A stretch of 64,000 nucleotides of DNA from Rhodobacteraceae bacterium XHP0102 (GTDB lineage Bacteria; Pseudomonadota; Alphaproteobacteria; Rhodobacterales; Rhodobacteraceae). The position numbers were made by a program, and so were the translations under genes. Below the pieces are notes generated by a model. It was not told where the DNA came from and did not search any database. It worked only from the letters and a program-made list of their open reading frames with translations. The stretch's first letter is position 1; every line of letters begins with the position of its first letter. The stretch covers positions 1-64,000 of the forward strand of contig JAOWLD010000003.1 of NCBI GenBank assembly GCA_025751475.1, given 5' to 3'. Shown here one piece after another: positions 16,744-25,308 of this stretch.

Positions 16744-16974
16744 ATGTCTGAGCGTTTTACCCTAGATGGCAACGATTATACCATGGACGAGTTGTCCGAT
16801 GAGGCCAAAGCCCTCGCCGAACAACTGTCTTTTGTGGCCTGGCGCATGAAGGAAATACTGAACCAGCAGGCCCTCCTTAATAAGGCTAAGAATGCATATA
16901 TCGCAGAATTGAAGTCAGAGATCATGCGTGAGCGCACAGGGGTCGACTTCAGTTCGTTCTTTGGTGAAGATTAA
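16744..16974 (+). CDS. Small helical protein, intact relative of the pseudogene at 4336
   Basis: The product has 76 residues. A short beta-like N-terminus (ERFTLDGNDYTMDELSDEAK) is followed by a helix rich in Gln, Leu and Lys (MKEILNQQALLNKAKNAYIA) and an acidic end (DFSSFFGED). An in-frame ATG at 16717 would add nine residues with no family support. The layout is like the next gene, so the two are probably paralogues acting as a pair. The function is unknown. The link with SapC/ATP-grasp comes from the broken copies at 4336-4804. Confidence 0.7.
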   Translation: MSERFTLDGNDYTMDELSDEAKALAEQLSFVAWRMKEILNQQALLNKAKNAYIAELKSEIMRERTGVDFSSFFGED

Positions 16975-16987
16975 GGTTGAGAGAGTA

Positions 16988-17221
16988 ATGCCCAAGATAA
17001 CTATCGACAGCATTGAGTATAACACTGAGGATTTGACAGAGCACGGTAAGGCTCAGTTGGCGAGCCTTCAATTTCTGGAGATGCAACTTCAGAAGTTACG
17101 TAATGAAATCGCTATCTATCAGACGGCGCAGGCCACTTACGTATCCGCCTTGAAGGCAGAAATCGATCGCGCCGGTGTAAAGCCAATCCCAGCGGGCGAC
17201 GAGGGCAGTGGCCAAGAGTAA
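16988..17221 (+). CDS. Small helical protein resembling DUF6447
   Basis: The product has 77 residues and starts MPKITIDSIEYNTEDLTEHG, followed by a coiled-coil-like segment (ASLQFLEMQLQKLRNEIAIY) and an acidic tail. It starts 13 bp after the preceding paralogue, with GAGAG as ribosome-binding sequence. It resembles DUF6447 as I recall that family; no role is established. It is intact here, while the copy at 4578 is frameshifted. Confidence 0.7.
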   Translation: MPKITIDSIEYNTEDLTEHGKAQLASLQFLEMQLQKLRNEIAIYQTAQATYVSALKAEIDRAGVKPIPAGDEGSGQE

Positions 17222-17629
17222 CCTCCCCCTCACGTGAAGTGTGTATCGACCTTAATCGATCTGGGAATTAAAAAATACCAGTCACGTTTGAGACCGAGTA
17301 GGTCAGGATCCCCTCGGGTAAACCTTTTCTTAACAAAGTAGAGGTAACTACGCGGCCCCACTGAACATTTCCGGTCTAGTGTGAGAGAATGCCGGGCCAA
17401 TGTGAACAGCAATTTTTGTAGGTGACGCGCGTGGCTCACTTACTGTTTCAGTGGATTGATCACCGCGCCTAAGTTTGCTCAGGGGCCATTGTCGCGGAAC
17501 ACCGACTAAAATGAAGCCTGGCCACACTCTGGTATGCCCATAAATGTCGTGAGTTATCCTGTGGCCAGGACATGCAATCGGACTCGGATCTCATAGCACC
17601 ACGGCAATCACCTAGCGTGCGCGAACACA
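17222..17629. other. Non-coding stretch between small genes and recombinase
   Basis: These 408 bp hold no supportable ORF. A pair of similar motifs on the plus strand (CACTGAACATTTCC near 17360 and CAATGTGAACAGCAA near 17398) recalls repeated transposase-binding sites at IS ends, so this may be a relic of a lost element. That is only a suggestion. It could also hold the attachment site of the recombinase next door. Confidence 0.3.
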
Positions 17630-18565
17630 TTACACGGTGCCATGTCGACACGCGGGGTCCCTCAGCCAGACATTGTGGTCTGCGTGCGAGAGGTAGCGAC
17701 CAAGCGTGGCCGTGCTCTTCCACCCGCCGGCGCGCATGATCGCGGCGCCATCATGACCCATTTGCAAGAGCTGTTGTGCCGCCCCAACGCGCAGCGAGTG
17801 CGCACTGAACTGTTGGACGACGTAGGCGTCGTAGCCACATGCCGCCGCTGCCAACTTCACAATCCGCTTCACCGTGTCCCCCGAGATCGGCCTATCAATC
17901 GCCCGACCACGGTAGATGCCGCAGAAGAGTGGCGTGATGTCCGGCCCCCGCCACTTCAGCCAAGCACCAACGCAGTCGGCTGACCGTAGCGACGTGAAGG
18001 CGATCCGGCCAGAGCCGAATTGGTCGGACTTCGACCGCCGGACTATCACCTCCAGCGTGCCGTCTGCACGCCAAACCACGTCCCCCGTGGCCAGGGCCGT
18101 GAGTTCAGACCTCCGAGCCAATAGGTCATAGCCGAGGGACAGGATGGCCCGATTGCGCAGTCCCCACGGCGTATCGGGCTGGACGTCAATGAAGCGGGCG
18201 ATTTCACTGCCACTGATGCCTCTGGCCTGTTGCGGGCGAGTGGGGCTCGATCGGCGCAGTCTACGCATAGCGAGGTCGACCTCCGGTCCTCGAGTAGGAT
18301 CTCTTATCTCCATAACGGTGAAGAGGCGGCGCGCCGCATATAACTTTCGCTCAATACTCCCAAATTTCAGGCCGCGGGCAGCGAGCCAATCGAGGTACTC
18401 GCAGAATTGTCGTGGCGTGAGGACGCGCCACTCAATTTTATGCCGCGCACACCAGTCGACTAGGCACGACATATCTGTATAGTATGCCTTGATCGTGCTG
18501 GAGGCGTAGGCGCCCTCAAGACGCGAAATCTGCTTACGCCAGTCTTTGGAATCAACATACGTCAT
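17630..18565 (-). CDS. Tyrosine recombinase / integrase
   Basis: The product has 311 residues from the ATG at 18565; an in-frame start at 18592 would overlap the divergent regulator. The N-terminal SAM-like core-binding domain spans about 10-95. The catalytic domain shows R151 (LLARRSEL), K179 (RRSKSD), H256 and R259 (HSLRVG), W282 (GGW, in place of the second His) and the nucleophile Y291 (RYLSHA). All residues needed for strand exchange are present. It may have mobilised this island. It diverges from a small HTH gene. Confidence 0.9.
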   Translation of the reverse strand: MTYVDSKDWRKQISRLEGAYASSTIKAYYTDMSCLVDWCARHKIEWRVLTPRQFCEYLDWLAARGLKFGSIERKLYAARRLFTVMEIRDPTRGPEVDLAMRRLRRSSPTRPQQARGISGSEIARFIDVQPDTPWGLRNRAILSLGYDLLARRSELTALATGDVVWRADGTLEVIVRRSKSDQFGSGRIAFTSLRSADCVGAWLKWRGPDITPLFCGIYRGRAIDRPISGDTVKRIVKLAAAACGYDAYVVQQFSAHSLRVGAAQQLLQMGHDGAAIMRAGGWKSTATLGRYLSHADHNVWLRDPACRHGTV

Positions 18566-18573
18566 TAGTAAAT

Positions 18574-18861
18574 ATGATATTAAAGATATCACAAAATCAA
18601 GTTCAAGATATCACAGTTGATCAAATTAAAGCTGCTCGAGCAGTTTTAAACTTGAGTGCGCTACAGGTGGCCGAAGCAACTGGCATCGGTATTGCGACGC
18701 TTCGTCGATATGAGTTAAGTGCTGGCGTTCCTAAATCACGAAAAGGTCACCTCGCACTCCTCAAATCTTTCTTCGAGGCGCGGGGTATTGAGTTTATTGG
18801 CACACCCGACAACGGACCGGGGATCCGTCTCCACCGAACAGTAAGCCCGCCGCCCGACTAA
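18574..18861 (+). CDS. Small XRE-type HTH regulator
   Basis: The product has 95 residues. The HTH spans about 14-65 (ITVDQIKAARAVLNLSALQV...TGIGIATLRRYEL), followed by 'ALLKSFFEARGIEFIGTPDN', a tail common in short XRE regulators of integrases. It begins 8 bp from the divergent recombinase start and probably controls it. The first codons contain two AAGATATCAC repeats, which could be its own operator. Confidence 0.8.
   Translation: MILKISQNQVQDITVDQIKAARAVLNLSALQVAEATGIGIATLRRYELSAGVPKSRKGHLALLKSFFEARGIEFIGTPDNGPGIRLHRTVSPPPD
18583..18614 (+). repeat. Direct repeat AAGATATCAC, possible operator
   Basis: AAGATATCAC occurs at 18583-18592 and 18605-18614, 22 bp apart, about two helical turns. 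Both lie in the first 14 codons of the HTH gene, next to the divergent recombinase start. The spacing on one face of the helix fits cooperative repressor binding. Inference only. Confidence 0.35.
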
Positions 18862-19332
18862 GCGTGGATGAGTTGTGCGCGTCGCTGCGGACGCAATCCC
18901 GCCCCCACTGAAAACGTATCGCCGGGCTCGCGCTGCTGGCGCGCGCCACCAGGCTAAGCCCTTGAAATTAAAGTGAATATAGGCGTTCTGCGCGCGCGTG
19001 GCTGTGTCTTCATGAATTTTCGGAATTTTCAAATTCCCAATAAAGTCACACCTCAACCATCGCGTATAATCGCCTTTTCAAAGTCGACATCTTTTGATCA
19101 TTAACTTCGCTGCGTCCTGCAGTCCTCTCAACATAAAAGACGAGCCAAGCGCTAGGTCATCGCGCCGTGTGGCGGTCCCTCGTTCCCCCCCATCTTGACC
19201 TTCGCCGCGCTTCTGCCTATCTGCACCCCTGATGCGGGGAGGTTGCCGCAGCATCGCTGTGTGGGGCGTCAGGCTCGGGGGGCATCCCCAAGGCCCGATC
19301 ACCCGACACATCCCTTTTACAGTGATACGATC
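18862..19332. other. Boundary stretch between accessory island and core genes
   Basis: In these 471 bp I see no coding region that I can support. Base composition moves from mixed to the GC-rich style of the core genes at about 19150. It probably contains the right boundary of the island, but I could not identify an attachment site without its partner sequence. Confidence 0.4.
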
Positions 19333-20286
19333 ATGGGGTTTCAGACCTTTTCCTCTGGCGATGCGGCGGCGGACAGGCGCGCGGCTTTTGCCGAGACATT
19401 GGCGCATCTGGGCGATGCGGCGGGCGCGGTGGAGGCCTTGCGCGCGGCGCTGGATCTGGTGCCGAACTGGGCGGCGGGATGGTATCGCTTGGGCGAATAT
19501 CACGAGGCATCGGGCGAGGTGGCGCTTGCGCTATCGGCCTGGAAAACGACCCTTGCGCTTGATCCGTCCGACCCGTTTGGCGCGGCGATGAAATCGGACC
19601 TGATCGCCCGCAAAGAGCCAATCACCGACCGAATGCCCGCGGCCTTTGTCGAGACATTATTCGATCAATACGCGCCACGTTTCGAGCGCGCCTTGCGCGG
19701 GGGTCTGGGCTATCGCGCGCCCGAAATGATCGCAGAGGGCCTGCGCGCCTCGGGGTTTGTGATGGCCGCCTCCACGCTGGATCTGGGCTGTGGCACGGGG
19801 CTGATGGGGCAAGTGATCCGTCCCCTGACCGCGCAGTTGACGGGCTATGATCTGTCCTCTGCGATGCTGGCAGAGGCGCAGGAAAAGGGGTGCTACGATT
19901 ATTTGCAAAAATGCGACATTGCCGAATTGCCGCTGATGGGTCCGCGCTATGATCTGATTTTGGCGGCGGATGTGTTCAATTACATCGGCGCATTGGAGCA
20001 GGTGATCGGGTGGTGCGCCGATGCGCTTTATCCGCAGGGGCGGCTTGGCTTCTCGGTGGAGGCGGGCGCGGCCCCGTTGCGCCTTATGCCCTCCCGCCGC
20101 TTTGCCCATTCGCAAAGCTATATCCGTGATCTTTTGGAACAGGCGGGCTTTGCCCATGTCCAGATCCGTCCCGGCACAATCCGTCAGGATCGCGGGGTCG
20201 CGGTTGCAGGGTTGATCGTTTTGGCCAGCCGCGCGGCGATTGTGCAAGATCGCAAGGATGATGACACCAGCGAAATGGCGCTGTGA
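19333..20286 (+). CDS. TPR-domain SAM-dependent methyltransferase
   Basis: The product has 317 residues from the ATG at 19333; a longer frame to 19195 exists but lacks family support. The N-terminal ~95 residues form TPR-like helices (FAETLAHLGDAAGAVEALRA, ...WYRLGEYHEASGEVALAL). From about 130 a class I methyltransferase fold follows, with the SAM motif LDLGCGTGLMG and 'LILAADVFNYIG'. The substrate is unknown. The pairing of TPR and methyltransferase is known from alphaproteobacterial small-molecule or protein methyltransferases. Confidence 0.82.
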   Translation: MGFQTFSSGDAAADRRAAFAETLAHLGDAAGAVEALRAALDLVPNWAAGWYRLGEYHEASGEVALALSAWKTTLALDPSDPFGAAMKSDLIARKEPITDRMPAAFVETLFDQYAPRFERALRGGLGYRAPEMIAEGLRASGFVMAASTLDLGCGTGLMGQVIRPLTAQLTGYDLSSAMLAEAQEKGCYDYLQKCDIAELPLMGPRYDLILAADVFNYIGALEQVIGWCADALYPQGRLGFSVEAGAAPLRLMPSRRFAHSQSYIRDLLEQAGFAHVQIRPGTIRQDRGVAVAGLIVLASRAAIVQDRKDDDTSEMAL

Positions 20287-20372
20287 TTTTCGCATTTGCA
20301 AGCGTGCGCGCCCCGTGCAAAGGATTGGGGTGGCCCATATTTTCGCGGGTCTTTTGAACAGTTGGGTTTCTT

Positions 20373-21293
20373 ATGCGTGCCACCGCCGATCGCCCCGTTT
20401 TGGGCATTCTCTTCATGCTTGGCTTTTGCATCACCGCGCCGATTATGGACGGGATGGCCAAGCTGACGCCCAATGAGGTGCCCGTGTCACAGATCATCGC
20501 GGCGCGGTTTGGGATACAGGTGGTGATCCTTGTGCCCTTGGCGCTGATGCTGGGCATTGCCTTGCGCCCCAATGCAAAGGAAATGTTCGGCCATTTCCTG
20601 CGCGGCTTGATGCTTCTTTTGGCGACATTTTTCTTTTTCTCGGCCATTCGCCATATGCCGATTGCCAATGCGATGGCGATTTTCTTTGTAGAGCCGTTCA
20701 TCCTGACCCTCCTTGGGGGGCTTTTATTGGGCGAGCAGGTCGGCCCGCGCCGCATCATCGCTTGTATTGTGGGTTTTATTGGTGCGCTGTTCGTGATCCA
20801 GCCCAGTTTTCAAGAATTGGGTTTGGTGGCGCTTTACCCGCTTGGCACGGCGGTGACCTTTGCCTTTTACATGATCCTCACCCGCACCATGTCAGATCGC
20901 CAACATCCGATCACCTTGCAGGCTTACACTGCGCTGGCAGCATCGCTGACGATCTTTCCCTTGATCTTGGCTTTTGAGGGCAGCGGGGTTGCGTGGCTTG
21001 ATCCTGTCTGGCCTTCGGATTTTGCATGGATGACGCTGGCGGCGGTGGGGGTGATGGCGACCATCTCGCATCTGCTGTTGTCGGTCGCACTGAAACTTGC
21101 GCCAACCGCCACAATCGCGCCGTTGCAATATGTGGAAATCGCGGGTTCGGTCGTGGTGGGGTATATCCTGTTTCAGGACTTCCCCGATGCGCTGACATGG
21201 GTGGGCATCGCGATTATCGTGGGGGCGGGGCTGTATGTATTTGCCCGCGAACGCCGCGCTGAAATCGCAAGGCGGCCGACACCACCCGTCTAG
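20373..21293 (+). CDS. DMT-superfamily (EamA) transporter
   Basis: The product has 306 residues and about ten hydrophobic helices in two repeated halves. The 'AIFFVEPFILTLLGGLLLGE' segment and the second-half 'APLQYVEIAGSVVVGYILFQ' are EamA signatures. It is an inner-membrane exporter of small metabolites; the substrate cannot be told. Its stop is the TAG in a CTAG whose complement is the stop of the convergent matB gene. Confidence 0.88.
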   Translation: MRATADRPVLGILFMLGFCITAPIMDGMAKLTPNEVPVSQIIAARFGIQVVILVPLALMLGIALRPNAKEMFGHFLRGLMLLLATFFFFSAIRHMPIANAMAIFFVEPFILTLLGGLLLGEQVGPRRIIACIVGFIGALFVIQPSFQELGLVALYPLGTAVTFAFYMILTRTMSDRQHPITLQAYTALAASLTIFPLILAFEGSGVAWLDPVWPSDFAWMTLAAVGVMATISHLLLSVALKLAPTATIAPLQYVEIAGSVVVGYILFQDFPDALTWVGIAIIVGAGLYVFARERRAEIARRPTPPV

Positions 21294-22804
21294 GGTTGAA
21301 ACACATCGGCATAGGTCTTGCGCATTTCCGCTTTTTGCACCTTGCCCATTGTGTTGCGCGGCAGGGCATCAACGATCACGATATGACGGGGGCGTTTGAA
21401 CCCCGCGAGGGCCGTTTTGGCGGCTGCGAGGATGGTCTCAAGATCAATACTGCCTTCCGCCTCGGGCACCAGAACCGCGACCACGCTTTCGCCAAAATCG
21501 GGGTGCGGCGCGCCGATCACGGCGCTTTCCTTGACACCCGCCTGTGCGTCCAGAAACATCTCGATCTCTTTTGGGTAAATGTTAAACCCGCCCGAGATGA
21601 TCAAATCCTTGCCTCGCCCCACGATGGTGACATAGCCATCTTGGTCAATCTTGGCCAAGTCGCCCGTGATGAAAAACCCATCTTCAAGCAGTTCTTCGCG
21701 GGTTTTTTCAGGCATATTCCAATAGCCAAGAAACACGTTTGGCCCGCGCACATGAAGCATCCCGATCTCGCCCTTGGGCAATTCCGCGCGCGTTTCAGGG
21801 TCGCAAACACGCAGCTCCACCCCTTTCAGGGGCAATCCCACTGTGCCCGCGCGCCGCTCTCCCTCATAGGGGTTTGAGGTGTTCATATTGGTCTCGGTCA
21901 TTCCATAACGCTCTAGGATGCGATGGCCTGTGCGGGCCTCGAAAGCTTGATGCGTTTCGGCCAAAAGTGGGGCGGAACCCGACACGAACAGCCGCAGATG
22001 CGCGACCAAGTCACGGGCAAAGCGCGGATCGTCCAAAAGCCGCGTGTAAAAGGTGGGCACGCCCATCATCGTGGTGGCGCGCGGCAAAAACCGCAACATC
22101 GCGTCTTGATCGAATTTTGGCAAAAAGATCATCGCATTTCCCGCAAGCAAGCTGACGTTGCAGGCGACAAACAATCCGTGCGAGTGGAAAATTGGCAGCG
22201 CGTGCAAGAGCACATCTTGATCGGCAAAGCGCCACGCCTCAGCCAAGGCTTGGGCATTGGACAAAAGATTTGCGTGGGTCAGCATCGCGCCTTTTGAGCG
22301 GCCCGTGGTGCCTGAGGTATATAGGAGCGCCGCCAGATCATTCTGTCCGCGCGCGACAGGGTCAAAATCGGTGGGCTGGGACAGTGCCGCCGCGTAGAGG
22401 GTGCCCGCGCCCGCGGCATCCAGTGTCAGGATCCTTGCCGCGCAGCGTTCGGCAATTGGGGTAAGCGCTGCCACTGCAGATGGATCGCACACCACAAGTG
22501 CCGCATCCGCGTCCGAGATGAAATAAGACAGCTCGCTTGGGGTATAGGCCGTGTTAAGCGGCAAGAACACGGCACCTGCCGCAATGCAGCCCGCATAAAG
22601 CGCCAGTGCGGATGCGGTCTTCTCAACTTGGACCGCCACCCGATCCCCCACCCCAACCCCCGCCGCGCGCAGGGCATGGGCCATTTGGCAGGTTAAATCG
22701 AGAAAGGCGCCATGTGTCATCTCCGCGCCATCGGGTAAGATCAGAAAGGGGCTATCCTTGCCGATATGCGGGGCTAGAAGGGCATCAAAAAGGGGGTTGC
22801 TCAT
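21290..22804 (-). CDS. matB: Malonyl-CoA synthetase-like acyl-CoA ligase
   Basis: The product has 504 residues from the ATG at 22804. It is an ANL adenylating enzyme with the P-loop LLYTSGTTGRSKGAMLTH, the 'ERYGMTETNM' core, 'FFITGDLAKID' and the C-terminal Lys motif NTMGKVQKAE. Length and motifs, notably GMTET and RAGTVG, match malonyl-CoA synthetase (MatB), which makes malonyl-CoA from malonate, CoA and ATP. The specificity call comes from overall resemblance, so another short dicarboxylate or acyl substrate is possible. It diverges from a class V aminotransferase. Confidence 0.75.
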   Translation of the reverse strand: MSNPLFDALLAPHIGKDSPFLILPDGAEMTHGAFLDLTCQMAHALRAAGVGVGDRVAVQVEKTASALALYAGCIAAGAVFLPLNTAYTPSELSYFISDADAALVVCDPSAVAALTPIAERCAARILTLDAAGAGTLYAAALSQPTDFDPVARGQNDLAALLYTSGTTGRSKGAMLTHANLLSNAQALAEAWRFADQDVLLHALPIFHSHGLFVACNVSLLAGNAMIFLPKFDQDAMLRFLPRATTMMGVPTFYTRLLDDPRFARDLVAHLRLFVSGSAPLLAETHQAFEARTGHRILERYGMTETNMNTSNPYEGERRAGTVGLPLKGVELRVCDPETRAELPKGEIGMLHVRGPNVFLGYWNMPEKTREELLEDGFFITGDLAKIDQDGYVTIVGRGKDLIISGGFNIYPKEIEMFLDAQAGVKESAVIGAPHPDFGESVVAVLVPEAEGSIDLETILAAAKTALAGFKRPRHIVIVDALPRNTMGKVQKAEMRKTYADVFQP

Positions 22805-22902
22805 CCGCGCATTCCTCACTTCTATGGGGCCGCTGATTTGGGGCTTTCTCACGCAATCTGCGGTGCAAGCCGCAACCTTACTATCTGGAAAGAAATGGTC
22901 AA

Positions 22903-24159
22903 ATGTTGAGTGAAAAATCGGGTTTGTTGGATGAAATTCGCGGTCGCTTCGCCCATGTGGACACCTGCCCCTTTGAAGGGCCTCGGGTGTTTTTCGAGAA
23001 TGCAGGCGGTGCATTGACGTTGAATTCTGTGGTCGAAACTTCGGCCAAATTCGCCGCTATCCCCGACAATCAAGGACGTGACAACCCCGCAGCCCACGCC
23101 CTTGTGGCGCTGATTGGCAAGGCCAAGGCCGATATGCGGCTGTTTTTCAATGCACCAAAGGGGCAGTTTTTCGTGGGCGAAAGCGGCACAGAATTGCTGT
23201 TTCGTTTGATCCGCGCCGCGATTGTCGGCACGGGCGCGGGCCGCGTTCTGGGCAGCACGTTGGAACATCCCGCCTCGCGCAGTGCCGCTGCCCATTGGGC
23301 CGAAGTGGCGGGCAAACCCCATATCCTTGTCGCGCATGATGACGCAACGGGCACAGTCGGCCCCGAGGCCTATCGGCCAGAGATCACCCCAGATACCCGT
23401 GTGGCCACGATCCTGCACACCTCCCCCGTCACGGGCATGGGGGTGGATGTGGGCGCGATTGCCGCTGAGATCCGCAAAACCGCGCCTGATTGCATCATCA
23501 TTGTCGATGGCATCCAGCACGCCGCACATGGCAGGCTTGATATCGACAGCTACGATGTCGATGGCTATGTGATCTCGCCCTATAAAGTGTTTTCGCGCCA
23601 TGGCTATGGCGTGGCTTGGGTCTCCGACAGGCTGCACGCGATCAAGCATGAACATCTGATCGATGCACCAGGAAACCCATGGGAATTTGGCACCCGCGAT
23701 ACAGGCGCCTATGTGACCTTTTCCGATGTGGTGGATTACTTCTTGTGGCTCGGTGGCGAAGTGTCCGACCAGACCGATCCGCGCGCGCGCATCGTGGCCG
23801 CAGGCGAGGCGATCCACGCCCATGAAAAACGCCTGACCGATGCCATGATCAATGGTGTGGGCAATATCAAAGGCCTGAAAGATATGGCCGAGGTCAGCAT
23901 CATCGGCGGGCTTGAAAATCCAGCGCGCGAAGGGCTGGTATGCTTGACGGTGCAAGGCCAAGCTGCTCCTGATATCGTTACCAAGCTGCGCGAACGTGGC
24001 ATCCGCACCCATACCCGCAAGGCCGATCACTATTCGGGCAATGTGCTGTCGCCCTTGGGATTGGAGGCGGCTGTGCGTGTTTCAATGTGTCACTACAACA
24101 CCGAAGCCGAAGTGGTTCAGTTCCTCACCGCCATGCGCGAGATTGTCGAAGGGGCATAA
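22903..24159 (+). CDS. Class V aminotransferase / cysteine desulfurase-like enzyme
   Basis: The product has 418 residues and a PLP type I fold. Visible are the Asp pair region 'IIIVDGIQHAAHG', the PLP Lys in 'ISPYKVFSRHG' (around residue 227) and an N-terminal 'FFENAGGALTLNSVV' strand typical of the cysteine desulfurase-like branch. It has no clear catalytic Cys loop of the IscS type, so it is probably not a housekeeping desulfurase. The substrate is unknown. It has a 98-bp divergent promoter region with matB. Confidence 0.78.
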   Translation: MLSEKSGLLDEIRGRFAHVDTCPFEGPRVFFENAGGALTLNSVVETSAKFAAIPDNQGRDNPAAHALVALIGKAKADMRLFFNAPKGQFFVGESGTELLFRLIRAAIVGTGAGRVLGSTLEHPASRSAAAHWAEVAGKPHILVAHDDATGTVGPEAYRPEITPDTRVATILHTSPVTGMGVDVGAIAAEIRKTAPDCIIIVDGIQHAAHGRLDIDSYDVDGYVISPYKVFSRHGYGVAWVSDRLHAIKHEHLIDAPGNPWEFGTRDTGAYVTFSDVVDYFLWLGGEVSDQTDPRARIVAAGEAIHAHEKRLTDAMINGVGNIKGLKDMAEVSIIGGLENPAREGLVCLTVQGQAAPDIVTKLRERGIRTHTRKADHYSGNVLSPLGLEAAVRVSMCHYNTEAEVVQFLTAMREIVEGA

Positions 24160-24205
24160 ACGGCGCAAAATCGTGGGAGGCTAAGCGCCTGACAGGGCGC
24201 GCGCC

Positions 24206-24844
24206 TCAGTGAATGATGATCATATCGGCCCGCAACCCCAGCTCCGTGACTGTTTCGGCGGCTGGGGTAAAGCTTACATCCAAAATTCTCAGGTTCACCG
24301 CTTGGCGCAGGACGGCGATCTCCGCGACATCCGTGTCGCGCAAGATCAATTCGCGCAAACTGTTCAGCGGGGCCAAGGCGGCAATATCGGAAATTCTGGT
24401 GTGAGACAGGTCAAGCAATTCGATCTGATTCAGTTGTTCCAAGGCCGCGATGGAGGTGATGAGCGTGCCGCTGACGTTCAAGTGACGGAGGGCCTTCATA
24501 TCCCACAGGGGCGTGACATCCGCCACAGGGCAGCCATAGATCACCAGCTTTTCCAACTGGATAAGCGGCGCCAAAACCCGCAGGTCTTGCACAAGCGTAT
24601 TGGCCAGATTGAGCGTTTGCAGCGTATCGCAGCGTCCGATGCTTGCGGGCAATTCGACAAGGCTTGTCAGATGTGACAAATCAAGCTGCCTGCTGCCCGA
24701 CAGCAACACTTCGGATATCTGGGTCTGCGCCCGCGCATAATCGGCTGTTGCGGCCTCGCTGCGCCACAGGCGCGCGACATCTTCCTCTTGCGGAGGGCGC
24801 TGCCGAATGTTGCGCCGACCCGCGTGCGCGCGAAGGCTTGTCAT
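24206..24844 (-). CDS. Leucine-rich repeat protein next to bactofilin
   Basis: The product has 212 residues from the ATG at 24844, 1 bp after the bactofilin stop. From about residue 50 there are about six 22-23-residue leucine-rich repeats with a 'L..L..L.L..T.I.DI..L' pattern (e.g. LDLSHTRISDIAALAPLNSL). No signal peptide or membrane helix is seen. It is probably a cytoplasmic protein-interaction module. The conserved-looking order MreB-like, bactofilin, LRR suggests a partner of the cytoskeletal proteins, which is inference. Confidence 0.72.
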   Translation of the reverse strand: MTSLRAHAGRRNIRQRPPQEEDVARLWRSEAATADYARAQTQISEVLLSGSRQLDLSHLTSLVELPASIGRCDTLQTLNLANTLVQDLRVLAPLIQLEKLVIYGCPVADVTPLWDMKALRHLNVSGTLITSIAALEQLNQIELLDLSHTRISDIAALAPLNSLRELILRDTDVAEIAVLRQAVNLRILDVSFTPAAETVTELGLRADMIIIH

Positions 24845-24845
24845 A

Positions 24846-25247
24846 TCAGTTTGACTTGTTCTCTTTCTTCTCAAACGTCTGCGGCATCGCCGAAACGGAG
24901 GAAGATTTCTGATGGATTTTCCCCTCAAAGGACGCGCCTGGCGCCACGGAGAGGATCGATTGGGTGAATTCACCACGCGCCGTTGCGTCTGTGTTGATTT
25001 GCAGCTTCAGCGAGTTGATCGTGCCCTCAACCGAACCGTTCACCACGACCGTGCTTGCGTTGATCGTGCCGTTGACCGTGGCTCCTTTGGCGATGGTCAC
25101 CGCATTTGCTTTGATTTCGCCCAGAACAGACCCTTCGATGAGAATATCACCCGAGGTCGTCAACTTGCCCTCAATCTTCATGCCCGCATGAACGGTGGTG
25201 GTGTCATTGCCACCCACGGGATTGTCACTTTTGATCATCTCTAACAT
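24846..25247 (-). CDS. Bactofilin family polymer-forming protein
   Basis: The product has 133 residues. The DUF583 beta-helix spans about 20-115 with repeating hydrophobic/Gly turns (GMKIEGKLTTSGDILIEGSV...GEIKANAVTIAKGATVNGTI). The N- and C-terminal tails are short and polar, as expected for bactofilins, which polymerise without nucleotide into filaments that localise cell-wall enzymes or other proteins. It lies between an MreB-like gene and an LRR gene on the same strand. Confidence 0.9.
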   Translation of the reverse strand: MLEMIKSDNPVGGNDTTTVHAGMKIEGKLTTSGDILIEGSVLGEIKANAVTIAKGATVNGTINASTVVVNGSVEGTINSLKLQINTDATARGEFTQSILSVAPGASFEGKIHQKSSSVSAMPQTFEKKENKSN

Positions 25248-25308
25248 TTACATACCCTTTTGAATTGCGGTCCATATTGACCCTGCAAAGCCTTGCGCCC
25301 TGCGTGGT

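Noticed and set aside
17230-17439. 69-codon minus-strand open frame downstream of the small protein pair
   Set aside because: No ribosome-binding site or family resemblance, and it crosses what looks like eroded non-coding DNA.
22849-24030. 393-codon open frame antisense to the class V aminotransferase
   Set aside because: It lies opposite a gene with clear PLP motifs. Its His/Cys/Gly-rich composition is typical of an antisense shadow in GC-rich DNA.
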